Below, one piece after another: positions 8,621 to 17,099 of a DNA stretch of 64,000 bases. The stretch is from Actinomycetota bacterium (GTDB lineage Bacteria; Actinomycetota; Actinomycetes; Streptosporangiales; Streptosporangiaceae): NCBI GenBank assembly GCA_003168255.1, contig PMSU01000036.1, positions 1 to 64,000 on the forward strand, in the 5' to 3' direction. Position numbers and translations under genes: made by a program. The notes beneath the pieces were generated by a model. The model did not search any database. It saw only the letters and a list, made by a program, of their open reading frames with translations, and had not been told where the DNA came from. The stretch's first letter is position 1, and every line of letters starts with the position of its first letter.

Positions 8621-8734
8621 TGATCTTGTAGATTCCTGAACTGCCCTGCAGGCGCGGGCCGATGCCGGGGATCGTCCGCTGTCCCGGCTAGCCGCAGCTA
8701 GCATTCCTCAGCGGAACGCGCTCTGGCTGAAACG

Positions 8735-8755
8735 CCTCGGACACGTTAACTTCCC
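8735..8755 (+). other. att-like site (tRNA-Leu 3' end relic)
   Basis: Contains CCTCGGACAC, the last ten bases of the tRNA-Leu locus, followed by GTTAACTTCCC. The site at 36264-36285 has the same ten bases followed by GTTAATTCCC, so these two share about 19 positions. It closes a 5-kb cassette that starts at the tRNA and contains the QueC-like operon. Confidence 0.5.
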
Positions 8756-8872
8756 TTGCCTGCTGTATCCAGACAGTATCCGCTGCGCCTGGCACTGACC
8801 GAGTGAAAGCCATAACCTCCACAGCGTGCAAGTAACGACGTGATCCGGACGTTAGCGCCGGGATTTCGCAGA

Positions 8873-9595
8873 TCATTCTTGGAGTGCTTTTGCGCAGCGG
8901 AGGCGGAGGTCAATGATTCCCTGGGAGCATCCGGTTGCTCGAAGCAAGTCTGGGATCGCCCAATGGATCAGGTGTGCGTGGCGGCCGTAGTAGATGCCGA
9001 CTTGGGCGATCTGGTACGAATCGTCGTAGTCGAGGAGCAGATACCCGAGTAGCTGGCGGAGGGTGTCACACGCTGTCGCGGCGGGGTTTGCGTGTGCCTT
9101 GCTTTCCAGCAGGAGATCATCGGCGATGAGGTCGGCGTCCGCCCCGCCAACGTCGAAGCTGCCGGCAAAGCACGGGCCTGGTATGCAGAGGCGGGTTCCG
9201 GCGGTGTGCTGCCGCAGGTTGGCTAGGTCGCTGTTGCTGGCGCGGTGAATGAGGAGTGCCATATTGGTTATTGCGATGGGGGGGATGGCGGTGAGCATGT
9301 CGTCGAGGTCATCGCTGGTTGAGGCGGCGTAGCGGAGTTCTTGGTTCCGTTCGTGGTGGATGTCGCCGGTTCGGTAGAGCCCGTCGAACCAGGCGCCTGC
9401 GTAACACAGCGTGCAGAGATCTCGTTCGGGTTGCCCGCCGAGGCTGATCGGGTTGGCGGGGTCGAACGGGGCGACTTGTGTGATGAGGGTCTGGAATCTG
9501 GAGGTCAGTTCCAGCCCGAGGTCAGCGGTCCGTCTGCAGATGAGGTCGCTGGCAGGGTCGTCTCCAGGTGTTAGGAGTGATGGCGGGGATGGCAC
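8873..9595 (-). CDS. PD-(D/E)XK nuclease-like protein
   Basis: 240 aa from GTG 9595, directly after the stop of the VOC gene (TGAGTG). The C-terminal half has the signature of RecB-type nucleases: D155 in ADADLI, E164-S-K166 in LLLESK, then Q181LLGY185, the QxxxY motif, followed by a strand and YYGRH. The N-terminal half has CTLCYAG, with two cysteines. No nuclease partner or methyltransferase is adjacent. Could be a defence nuclease of the island or a non-catalytic relative; family assignment is by motif order only. Confidence 0.6.
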   Translation of the reverse strand: MPSPPSLLTPGDDPASDLICRRTADLGLELTSRFQTLITQVAPFDPANPISLGGQPERDLCTLCYAGAWFDGLYRTGDIHHERNQELRYAASTSDDLDDMLTAIPPIAITNMALLIHRASNSDLANLRQHTAGTRLCIPGPCFAGSFDVGGADADLIADDLLLESKAHANPAATACDTLRQLLGYLLLDYDDSYQIAQVGIYYGRHAHLIHWAIPDLLRATGCSQGIIDLRLRCAKALQE

Positions 9596-10000
9596 TCAGC
9601 GTCGGCTCTGCCCGACCTCGATGAGGTGACCGTCGGGGTCACGCAGGTAGCAGCGGATCTCCGGGCCACGATCGATCGGTTCGGTGAGGAACTGCGCGCC
9701 CTTGGCCGACCAGTCGGCGTATACGGCGGCGATGTCGGCAACACGAATATTCAGGAACGCGCTGACCCGGTCCAGATCGTGCGGGGCCTCGAGCGTGATC
9801 GAGGGTTTGTCGTCCGTGGGGCCGCCGCCGGTGTTGATGATGATCCAGCTGTTGGCCAGCGCCACGATCGTCGGCTCGCCATCCATCAGCGCCTCGCCAC
9901 CGAGCACCTCGGTGTAGAAGGCCCGCGAGCGGTCGACATCGTCGGAGACGAGGAAATGAGTGAGCACGATGCCCTCGGCTGGGGCGGGAAAGTCTGCCAC
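9596..10000 (-). CDS. VOC superfamily protein (glyoxalase/dioxygenase-like)
   Basis: 134 aa. Vicinal oxygen chelate fold: one beta-alpha-beta-beta-beta unit at each half, with LTHFLVSDDVDRSRAFYTEVLGG at the start and the closing YLRDPDGHLIEVGQS typical of glyoxalase/bleomycin-resistance/extradiol families. Metal ligand candidates are H15 near the N-terminus and the Glu of IEVGQ. Substrate cannot be predicted. Transcribed on the minus strand together with the nuclease-like gene. Confidence 0.85.
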   Translation of the reverse strand: MADFPAPAEGIVLTHFLVSDDVDRSRAFYTEVLGGEALMDGEPTIVALANSWIIINTGGGPTDDKPSITLEAPHDLDRVSAFLNIRVADIAAVYADWSAKGAQFLTEPIDRGPEIRCYLRDPDGHLIEVGQSRR

Positions 10001-10212
10001 GACGCAACTCCTATAGGTGATGTGGGCGGGGCGAGTGCCGCCCCGTCACGGACTGGGCCCTGGGTGTGAGCGGCAGCTCCGGCGATGGCGTCGGCGCGCT
10101 TGCCGACGGGCCCAGGAACGCCCCACCGACCCCAGGCGCGAGGATCACGTAGTGCCCGCACCGCTTGCGTGAGCTCTTCGCCGGCGGGTCTCATCGGTAG
10201 GTGACCGCCGGC

Positions 10213-11106
10213 TCAGGGGTGGGCGCGCAATTCCCGTTCGGTCTGGGCGTAGATGCGTTCCTGGCCTTCGGCGTCCTGGGACTTCTTCGAGGACTTCTTC
10301 AACTTCGCGGAGCTGTAGTAGCCCCCGGTCGCGGTCGCGAGCTCCGGATCGGCCATCAGCCGCACACAGCCGCGTGACCCCTTCTCCGGAGGCCCGACGA
10401 ACGGATTGGTCAACGCCTCAATCGTTTTGAACGGCCCGCCGGCCTTGCTGCCGAGACTGGTTTTGACCGCGCCCGGGCTGACTGCGTTGAACGTCAGGCC
10501 CTCGCCCTCATGGCGGCGAGCTTGGGCGTAGGTGTACATCAGGGCCAGCAGTTTGGCATCGGCGTAGGCCTGGATCTGCTTGTACTTACCCGGGTAGCTC
10601 CAGTCGGTGATCGGCGTGCCCCGCGACTCGATCAGGGCGGTCATGTTGACCACCCGCGAGGGCGCGGCGAAATCATCAGCGCCTTTCCGGAGCAGGTCGA
10701 GCAGCCCGTCGGTCAGTGCCGCCAGCGCGACGTGATTGATGGCGATGGTCCGCTCGTACCCGTCGGGTGACAGTGCCTTGCTGGAGAACGCGGCGCCCGC
10801 GTTGTTGACCAGTCCGTTGAGTCCCTTCGGCGCGGCCTCGTGCACAGCGTCGACCAGTTCCCGAACACCGGCCAAAGATCCGAGGTCTCCGGTTACGGCC
10901 AGGTACTGGCCGTAGCCGTTGCCGTTGGTGACCAGCAGGTCGACAGCGCGTCGGGCGTCGTCGGCACGACGCGCGTGCACCAGCACAGTCGCCCCACTAT
11001 TCCCAATGCCAAGGGCGGTTTCATGGCCGATACCGCCCTTGGCGCCGGTGACTAGCACGGCCTGTCCGTCCAGCCGACCCGCGAATTGAGCGTCGAACTT
11101 GCTCAT
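10213..11106 (-). CDS. SDR family oxidoreductase (long, WW-domain-oxidoreductase-like)
   Basis: 297 aa. Rossmann fold with TGAKGGIGHETA (NAD(P) binding), NNAGAAF, NMTALI at the catalytic Ser/Thr position and YADAKLL as the YxxxK pair. A lysine/serine-rich stretch (KLKKSSKKSQD) near the C-terminus is unusual. Starts at ATG 11106 with GGAGA upstream. Substrate unknown; neighbours are another SDR and a TetR regulator. Confidence 0.88.
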   Translation of the reverse strand: MSKFDAQFAGRLDGQAVLVTGAKGGIGHETALGIGNSGATVLVHARRADDARRAVDLLVTNGNGYGQYLAVTGDLGSLAGVRELVDAVHEAAPKGLNGLVNNAGAAFSSKALSPDGYERTIAINHVALAALTDGLLDLLRKGADDFAAPSRVVNMTALIESRGTPITDWSYPGKYKQIQAYADAKLLALMYTYAQARRHEGEGLTFNAVSPGAVKTSLGSKAGGPFKTIEALTNPFVGPPEKGSRGCVRLMADPELATATGGYYSSAKLKKSSKKSQDAEGQERIYAQTERELRAHP

Positions 11107-11222
11107 GGTCTCTCCTTAAAGATGTGCAGTAGCAGTGAGTCGTGTAGCCCATTCTCCGGAACGTCGCGGTGACTTGGGGTCGGGCCCAGAGGTGAGCCCG
11201 TTTGACCGGCCCGGCGGCGACG

Positions 11223-11269
11223 AAGGCAACTGCCGGCCGACCGGTCTCAGGGTGATCGGCAGTTGCCTT
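11223..11269 (-). terminator. Predicted hairpin terminator after the second SDR gene
   Basis: A perfect 13-bp inverted repeat, AAGGCAACTGCCG (11223-11235) and its complement at 11257-11269, with a 21-nt loop, lies 9 nt past the stop of the minus-strand SDR gene. No U-tract, as usual in such genomes. Confidence 0.65.
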
Positions 11270-11277
11270 CCTCGCCG

Positions 11278-12027
11278 TTACGTCGCTACTCGGCCCCCAT
11301 CGACTGCAAGCGTGACCCCGTCGACGAAGCTGGCATCGTCACTGGCCAGGAAGACGATTGCCGCAGCAAGTTCTTCGGGCTGAGCTACGCGGCCTGCTGG
11401 TGCTAGGGCTGCGAGCTGATTCACCATCTCTTCGGGGACACCTTCCATCATCCGGGTACGCGTCGGACCGGGGGCGACGGCGTTGACCCGAACACCACGA
11501 GCGCCGTATTCGGCGGCCCAGGCCTTAGTGAGCAGTTCGAGGGCCGCCCGGCTGGCGCCGTACAGAGCCATGCCGGCTTGTCCAAAGCTGGCGACCATGG
11601 TGGAGATGTTGACAATCGAACCCCATCCGCGTTCGGCCATGGCTGGCGCCAGTGACGCGACGAGGAAGAACGGAACCTTGACGTTCAGTGCGAAGGTCTC
11701 GTCGAACTCTGCTTCGGTCGCTGCGCTGCTCGGTCCGAGCAAGGCGACGCCAGCGTTGTTGATGAGGATGTCGACGTGGCCGCCGCCGGCCTCAGTGGCC
11801 CACTCGACCAGGTCCCGGGCCGATTCGAGGTCGCTCAACGTAGTGAGCCGGAACGTCGCGCTGCCCCCGCTGCCCTCGATCTCGGCGACCACGTCTTTGG
11901 CTCGTTGCTCATTGCGTCCCACTACTAGTACGTGAGCGCCGCGGGCGGCCAAGGCGATGGCCGTAGCCTTGCCGATTCCGCTCGTCGAGCCCGTAACCAG
12001 AGCTGTCTTGCCCTCTAGGTCAGTCAT
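11278..12027 (-). CDS. SDR family oxidoreductase with YxxxR in place of YxxxK
   Basis: 249 aa classical short-chain dehydrogenase: TGSTSGIGKAT cofactor loop, NNAGVAL, the catalytic Ser in NISTM, and an end motif VDGGR. The catalytic pair reads YGASR, so the usual lysine is arginine; activity may be altered. Divergently transcribed from the TetR gene at 12125 across a 97-bp gap, the usual layout for a repressor and its target. Confidence 0.9.
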   Translation of the reverse strand: MTDLEGKTALVTGSTSGIGKATAIALAARGAHVLVVGRNEQRAKDVVAEIEGSGGSATFRLTTLSDLESARDLVEWATEAGGGHVDILINNAGVALLGPSSAATEAEFDETFALNVKVPFFLVASLAPAMAERGWGSIVNISTMVASFGQAGMALYGASRAALELLTKAWAAEYGARGVRVNAVAPGPTRTRMMEGVPEEMVNQLAALAPAGRVAQPEELAAAIVFLASDDASFVDGVTLAVDGGRVAT

Positions 12028-12091
12028 GCGATGCGTCGTCCTCTCGTCCCAGAATGGGTTGCGTGACTCACTCTGACAGCTAGGAAATGGG

Positions 12092-12118
12092 TTGTCAAAC
12101 TCAAAATCTTGCTAGGAT
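12092..12118 (+). promoter_or_regulatory. Predicted divergent promoter region, leaderless tetR
   Basis: Plus strand: TTGTCA (12092-12097), 15-nt spacer, TAGGAT (12113-12118). Transcription would start at or next to ATG 12125, giving a leaderless mRNA. Minus strand: TTGACA overlaps the same place (12098-12093) with CAGAGT 17 nt on. GTTGTCAAAC at the overlap has short dyad symmetry and is a possible TetR operator. Confidence 0.45.
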
Positions 12119-12124
12119 GGGTGC

Positions 12125-12730
12125 ATGGCCGAAGAGACGAGTGACCGGCCGAGGCTCACCCACAAGGGAGCACGCACCCGGGCACGAATAGTGGAGGAGG
12201 CCGCCGCCCTGATCCATGAGCGCGGGGTGGCGGGCACCACCTTGGAAGACGTCAAGGTGGCGGCGGAAGTCAGCGGCTCTCAGATGTACCACTACTTCCC
12301 CGACAAGAACGAGCTCGTGCAGGCGGTCATCGACTACCAAGCCGACGCCATCGTCAATCGCCAGCGGCAGGCGCTCGGCAGCGCGAACGGAGTCGAAGCC
12401 TGGCGGAACATGGTGATCACCGCAGCGGAGCGCACCAAAGCAAAGGGGGGCTGCCAACTTGGCTCGCTCGTTGGTCAGCTCGCCGAGACTGACCCCGAGG
12501 CCCGAGCGCTCATCGCGGCAGGGTTCGATCAGTGGGCAGCCGCCATAGGCGATGGACTCAGATCCCTTCATGCCGACGGGAAGCTCCCGTCCGGCATCGA
12601 CCCGGACGACCTCGCCACTACTCTGCTCGCCACGCTCCAAGGAGGACTTCTACTCGCTCAGGTACTTCGGGATCCCAGTCCATTCGAAACTGCGATCGAT
12701 ACTCTGCTTGCCCTTGCCATCGGCAGATGA
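12125..12730 (+). CDS. TetR/AcrR family transcriptional repressor
   Basis: 201 aa. N-terminal TetR helix-turn-helix (residues about 15-62: TRARIVEEAAALIHERG, TTLEDVKVAAEVS, MYHYFPDKNELV), followed by a helical ligand domain with CQLGSLVGQLAE, the YxxC-type TetR_C signature seen in regulators of SDR/oxidoreductase genes. Divergent to the SDR gene it probably controls. The reading frame is tight with no alternative start. Confidence 0.93.
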   Translation: MAEETSDRPRLTHKGARTRARIVEEAAALIHERGVAGTTLEDVKVAAEVSGSQMYHYFPDKNELVQAVIDYQADAIVNRQRQALGSANGVEAWRNMVITAAERTKAKGGCQLGSLVGQLAETDPEARALIAAGFDQWAAAIGDGLRSLHADGKLPSGIDPDDLATTLLATLQGGLLLAQVLRDPSPFETAIDTLLALAIGR

Positions 12731-13113
12731 GCTCAAGCCGGGGTCGTCAACCTCATGAACCTGCTCACGGCTCTTGGATAAAGCAGTTGCGTGAGCACTA
12801 TGCGCTTGTTGACCCGCTGCCATTGACTGTGCTGGACACCTCGTTGCGCCCGGTCGGTTGCTCCGCTTCTCCCTGGCGGCCCGAGAGATGGCTCGTCTCC
12901 TGGGGGGCGTGCCGAACATGACCTCCGGCTCAGCACACAAACAGGTCTGCAGATACACCCAAGCGTGGGGGAATGGGGTCGATCTTCGGACACGTCAAAA
13001 CCCCATATCCAGCCGTTTCCGCGCATGCTGAATCGTCACCCGGGCCCGGCTTCTGGCCGAGTGGGTGCCTTCTGCTTTCAGGCCTCCCTTCCTGGCTGTG
13101 TGTTCTGGGTGAC
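12731..13113. other. Intergenic without a supported gene; contains att-like site
   Basis: No reading frame here has family similarity. The only recognisable element is the att-like sequence at 12984-13004 and the conserved DNA that separates it from the recombinase stop at 13114. Confidence 0.5.
12984..13004 (+). other. att-like site (degenerate tRNA-Leu 3' end)
   Basis: CTTCGGACACGTCAAAACCCC; nine of the last ten tRNA-locus bases match. It is followed after a few bases by TTTCCGCGCATGCTGAATCGT and a CACCCGG block, which also occurs in similar form after the 36264 site and, weaker, after the tRNA. Confidence 0.5.
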
Positions 13114-13902
13114 TCAGCGGCCGTTGCCGATGGTGACGGCGATGCCGTCGTTGCAGCGCAGGGTCTGTTGGCCGGGGTCGTAGGTGAGGGTGACGCCCGC
13201 GGTGCGCAGGCTGTCGATTACGTCCGCAGCCTGCCCTGGGGTGGTCACCTGCGTGATACTCCGCCTTGAACTGAGCTGAGCCTTCGTAGGCGCGTGCATG
13301 AGGATGGCGATGGCGGCCAGGTGCGGCAGGATCTGTTCTTCCCGGATGTAGGTGTTCTTCGGCCGAGCCGGATCGGGACTGGTGGCGCTGGTGTAGCCGT
13401 GGCGGCACCGGTAGGCGGGCTTGCCATTGGACCAGGCCGACTCCAGCCGCCGCCCGCACCGCCCGCACGCCAGCAGGCCAGCTAGCAGGTACCGGCGCAC
13501 CGCCGGGCCCGCAGGGCCGCGTGGCGCCGTGGTCTGCTGGGCGGCGATGAAGTCGGCCTCGCTGACCAGGGCAGGGTGCGCGGGGCGCTTGGAGATGACC
13601 CACCCCTCGGGCAGGTTCCACCGCTGGACCTGCTTGTGACCCAGCGCGGTGTTGGCGGGATCGGCCAGGTCGAAGTCGGTGCGCTGCCGGTTCCACACCT
13701 GCCGCCTGGTGTAGCGGGGGTTAGCCAGGATCGCCGCCACCGTGCGCAGCGTCCACCGCGCACCGGTCCGGTGCGGGTTACGTCCTGGGTCGGCCGCCGA
13801 CGGGCACGGGATGCCCGCGTCGTTCAGGGCCCGGGTGATCCGCGCGACGAAGTGCCCGGCCACGCGGCAGGCACGTACTTCCCGAACCCACGTGGGTATC
13901 AT
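13114..13902 (-). pseudogene. Large serine recombinase, N-terminal catalytic domain missing (copy 2)
   Basis: 262 codons survive. Seen: the Recombinase domain with NDAGIPCPS, RTVAAILANPRYT and RRQVWNRQRTDFDL, an HPALVSEADFIAAQ segment, the zinc-ribbon region (CGRCGRRL then YRCRHG), and the C-terminal tail. The resolvase domain with the catalytic serine should precede it, but the divergent toxin gene begins 42 nt upstream. It therefore cannot catalyse integration. It is 3'-adjacent to the att-like site at 12984, as expected for an integrase near its attachment site. Confidence 0.85.
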
Positions 13903-13943
13903 GCTGATGTAATAATCGGTGTCTAGCGGTGAGGGACCTGGCA

Positions 13944-14309
13944 GTGGGTTACGTCCTGGTTATGACGCCGGAGGTCCGGGCGTGGCTGCATGATCTGCGG
14001 CATCGGGACCGGGACAGTGCGATCCTGGTCGGCCAGGCCATTGGCATGCTGATGGAGGCCGGGCCGGAGTTGGGCCGTCCGCTGGCGGACCGTATCGCTC
14101 ATTCCCGGCTGAGCAACCTCAAGGAACTTCGGCCTGGTTCGGCCGGGGGCAGTGAGATCCGGATCCTGTACATCTTCGATCCCCGGCGTAACGCTGTTCT
14201 GCTGGTCGCCGGGGATAAGGCCGGGAAGTGGGATGCCTGGTACCGCACGGCCATCCCGCTGGCTGAGGAACGTTATGAGGACTACTTGAAGCGCGAGGAC
14301 GTGCGATGA
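13944..14309 (+). CDS. RelE/HigB-like toxin (Gp49-like)
   Basis: 121 aa from GTG 13944, chosen because GAGGGA sits 7 nt upstream. Family features: short N-terminal strand, helix WLHDLRHRDRD, then LKELRPGSAGGSEIRILYIFDP and LLVAGDKAGKWDAWY, the core of Gp49/HigB ribosome-dependent mRNases. Stop overlaps the antitoxin start (ATGA). Together a type II toxin-antitoxin module in toxin-first (higBA) order. Confidence 0.88.
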   Translation: MGYVLVMTPEVRAWLHDLRHRDRDSAILVGQAIGMLMEAGPELGRPLADRIAHSRLSNLKELRPGSAGGSEIRILYIFDPRRNAVLLVAGDKAGKWDAWYRTAIPLAEERYEDYLKREDVR

Positions 14310-14656
14310 GCAGCGAGTTTCACCACTACACCCGCGAGGAGTTCCTCGGCGAGTTCTTCCCTGGTCCGGCGGACAGGGCTGAGATCGCGGCCGGGATGGA
14401 ACAGTTGCGCGCTGAGCAGCGTGCCTGGCGCCTGGCAGACATGCGCCGGCGCCTGGGGGTCACCCAGGCGGAGGTGGCCCAGCGCATGGGCGTGACCCAG
14501 GGCCGTGTCTCTGCGATCGAGCACGCCAAACCTGGTGCAACCGAACTGCGGACCCTGGCCGCCTACGTTGAGGCTCTCGGCGGGCGGCTGGAGATCATCG
14601 CCGACTTCGGCGACCAGCGGCTCGCCTTCGCCGAACCGGGCGACGAGGCAGCCTGA
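14306..14656 (+). CDS. HigA-like XRE antitoxin
   Basis: 116 aa. The helix-turn-helix spans about residues 43-97 (MRRRLGVTQAEVAQRMGVTQGRVSAIEHA). The N-terminal 40 residues (FHHYTREEFLGEFF) would contact the toxin. ATGA overlap with the toxin gene. HigA-type proteins usually repress their own promoter. Confidence 0.88.
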   Translation: MSSEFHHYTREEFLGEFFPGPADRAEIAAGMEQLRAEQRAWRLADMRRRLGVTQAEVAQRMGVTQGRVSAIEHAKPGATELRTLAAYVEALGGRLEIIADFGDQRLAFAEPGDEAA

Positions 14657-14689
14657 CCACCACCAGGCGAGGAACGGCGGGGGTTCGGG

Positions 14690-16087
14690 GTGCGGCGATG
14701 GGATCCACTCAGCGAGCGGCAGCTCTTGCTGCTCCGGCGTATCGGTGATGGTGATGACCTCAGCGGGCCAGAAGGGGTGAGTTCCCGGAACTCGGCGCGC
14801 AGTCTGCAGGGTCGCGGCCTGGTCACGGTGAGCCGGCGTGGAGGCGCGTGGCGGGCGGCCATCACTGATGCCGGGAGGTTCTATCTCGACCATGGTCATC
14901 ATCCCGACCGGCCGGACGAGCGGCTGTCTGGCAATCCTGGCCACAGCGCCACCACCGGTCACCAGACCGAGCCGGTCTCCCGGGGCGATGGGCCGGCCGC
15001 GGGGCAAACCAGCGCCAGGGCCACACGACCATCAACCACGCAAAGCCTGGCTGGGCAACTGATCGAGCAGTTGCAGCGCGAAGGCGGCACCCTCACCGTC
15101 GAGTCGCCTGATGATCAGACCCGCGCCCGGTACCGCAGAGCCATTCACGCGGCCAAACAGCACGAGCTTGTGCCTGAGGGATTTCACCTGCGGCACACGG
15201 GCCGGGCCAGCGGCGATCTGGTCATCTCACTGTCCGATGACAAGTGCCCCCGTCACGGATACCGGCTGGGTGTGAACACCAAGACTGCACGCCCGAAGCT
15301 GTTCCTGCAGATCGATGCGCGCACGCGCCGATCTGTAGAGCTTCACGAGGAGTACGAGGAGATACCTCACGTACTTACCGATCAGGAACAGCGGCAATTG
15401 AGACGGGAACCGTGGCGGCGGCCGCCCGAGGTAGACAAGGTTCCTGCAGGACGGCTGCGGCTGGTGATCGGCCGGGCAGGCGGGAGCACCAGCGACCGGT
15501 GGGTGGATGAGAAACGCAGCCCGCTGGAAAAGCGGCTACCGAGGATTCTCCGCGATGTCGATGCTGGCATCGCCGCGGACGAGGAGGCCAGACGCGCTGC
15601 ACAGCGCGCGCACGAGGAGTATCTCGCCGAGATGCGGCGCGAGGAAGAAGAGACCCGGAGCAAATGGCAAGCCGCTCTGGACGCGGCGCATCCCAAGGCT
15701 GTTGAGGCCATACGCCGCAAGACCTTCCGGGTCGCCTACGACGACTGGGCTGCCGCATGCGAGATCCGCGCGTTCTGCGACGCCCTTGAACACTCTGTCC
15801 CCGCCAGCGAATGCTGCGACGGGCAAAGAGCGTGGGTTACCTGGGGGCGGGAGGCCGCCGACCGCATCGATCCCACCTGCGGCGATAGCACCTTCAGCAA
15901 TACCAGCTTCGACACCACGCCTAGCCCCGACGACCTCCGGCCGTTCCTTGGGGACTGGAGCCCACGCGAACCTCGCCACGAGTACCGATCCGCACGAGAT
16001 CAGGAGCACCTGGACTCAATGCGCAGCCAAGCCGATACCTGGCACCTCGGAATGCGCGACCGACCATCATGGTGGCGGCACCGGTGA
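14690..16087 (+). CDS. Conserved mobile-element-associated protein of unknown function
   Basis: 465 aa from GTG 14690. The N-terminal about 60 residues look like a winged helix (LSERQLLLLRRIGDG, SARSLQGRGLVTV, YLDHGHHPD). A second block (about 120-175) has LIEQLQREGGTLTV, followed by a basic stretch, then a long charged coiled-coil-like helix (about 290-345, RAHEEYLAEMRREEEETRSKW) and a Cys/Trp-containing C-terminus. Not a recognised enzyme. A truncated paralog lies at 3790-4716 next to another recombinase relic, so it belongs to this element family. DNA binding or replication accessory role is a guess. Confidence 0.75.
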   Translation: MRRWDPLSERQLLLLRRIGDGDDLSGPEGVSSRNSARSLQGRGLVTVSRRGGAWRAAITDAGRFYLDHGHHPDRPDERLSGNPGHSATTGHQTEPVSRGDGPAAGQTSARATRPSTTQSLAGQLIEQLQREGGTLTVESPDDQTRARYRRAIHAAKQHELVPEGFHLRHTGRASGDLVISLSDDKCPRHGYRLGVNTKTARPKLFLQIDARTRRSVELHEEYEEIPHVLTDQEQRQLRREPWRRPPEVDKVPAGRLRLVIGRAGGSTSDRWVDEKRSPLEKRLPRILRDVDAGIAADEEARRAAQRAHEEYLAEMRREEEETRSKWQAALDAAHPKAVEAIRRKTFRVAYDDWAAACEIRAFCDALEHSVPASECCDGQRAWVTWGREAADRIDPTCGDSTFSNTSFDTTPSPDDLRPFLGDWSPREPRHEYRSARDQEHLDSMRSQADTWHLGMRDRPSWWRHR

Positions 16088-16222
16088 CGAACAGCACACG
16101 CATACCAGATGACGGTATAAACAACGAACACTTTACGGAATGCCTGGATGCGCCGATCCGACCATCGTTACGCTAGTTGCATGATTTCCTCAGACCAGGG
16201 GAGATCTCACCGATTTTCGTGC

Positions 16223-16242
16223 TCGAGTCCCCCCTCGGACAC
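16223..16242 (+). other. att-like site before AbrB module copy 1
   Basis: TCGAGTCCCCCCTCGGACAC matches the tRNA-Leu T-arm and acceptor 3' strand with one change. It marks the left end of a duplicated segment of about 620 bp whose second copy starts at 24386. Confidence 0.7.
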
Positions 16243-16360
16243 CAAACGGGTGAAATCTCCCCCAAACAGGCACTACTTGAACACCCACGCGGAACGGCAG
16301 GGAATCACCCCAGCCGCCCGCCCGAGCAGCGACGTCGCACCCCCGAGCGGGGGGATCGCC

Positions 16361-16841
16361 GTGGCTGACCAGCTCATCGCACCCGTCATCCCGGCTGCCG
16401 GCAGCCATGCGCAGGCATGGCCCGGCCATCCAGGGGGCCGCCCGGCAGCCCGCACGCTTCCCCTGCCCAGCCTTCCGGCCGTACCCGGGCAGCCACCTGA
16501 CCTGGTGTACGGGATGGGCCGGATCGACCGCTCTGGCCGGGTCGCCGACCGGGCCATCACCCAGGCCCTGAACTGGCAGGCCGGTGACCGGCTCACCCCT
16601 CTCTGCCTGCCCCGGCGCGGTGATCGCCCGCCGCGACCCGCACGGCATGATTTCCCTCGCCGCCCGGCAGTACGTGGCGATCCCGGCCGCGCTGTGCCAC
16701 CGCTGCGGCCTGCATCCCGGCGACCGGGTCCTGCTGGCCGCCGCACCCGCCGAGGACATGCTGTCGGCCTACTCCCTCGCCCTGGTCGACGAGGCCATCC
16801 GGGCACGTAATCCGTTCATGGACGGGAGGACGCACCAGTGA
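16361..16841 (+). pseudogene. AbrB/SpoVT-like DNA-binding protein, frameshifted copy
   Basis: GTG 16361 with an AGCGGGGGG-type RBS. The first frame runs to AGDRLT (about 16597). There a 13-nt stretch replaces the 12 nt of the intact copy, and the second half (AVIARRDPHGMISL, IPAALCHRCGLHPGDRVLL) continues in the +1 frame to 16841. The intact paralog is at 24531-25010. A sequencing error is possible, but substitutions around the insertion argue for real decay. Confidence 0.75.
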
Positions 16842-17099
16842 GCCGAGGAGTGTCTGCGCGGTGGTGTGAGCGGTTCCAGGATGGAAGTCAACTTGCAGTT
16901 CGTATGGCGGTGCGCACTGCCCGGCGCAGGCAATGGGCTCCGATCCGCAGCCGTTGATGCCGACTAGGGCGAGCAGAGCCAGGGCACCGCTGGCTGGCAG
17001 GCATAGAGTTGCTAGGTGAGCGCGCCGCCTTGCGCTTTCCGGGGTGCTTTTCTTTGGCCCTTGGTTCGTGCTCGGTGCCGGCCTGCGGGCGATGGTCAT
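16842..17099 (-). pseudogene. 5' fragment of a lipoprotein gene, cut by AbrB module
   Basis: ATG 17099 overlaps the stop of the beta-propeller gene (ATGA). The protein starts with a basic region (about residues 22-30), a hydrophobic stretch (LATLCLPASGALALLALVG) and a lipobox-like NGC, then CAGQCAPPYELQVDF. After about 85 codons the frame enters the antisense of the AbrB module, so the 3' part is missing. It shows that the module end at about 16845 is a junction. Confidence 0.55.

Larger units (their letters stand above)
16223..16845 (+). repeat. Direct repeat, att plus AbrB module (copy 1)
   Basis: From the att-like sequence through the AbrB-like gene, closely similar along its whole length to 24386-25010. 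Differences include a one-base insertion near 16600 in this copy. Confidence 0.85.

Noticed and set aside
10021..10200. Plus and minus short frames upstream of the VOC gene
   Set aside because: No RBS, no similarity, and composition of non-coding DNA.
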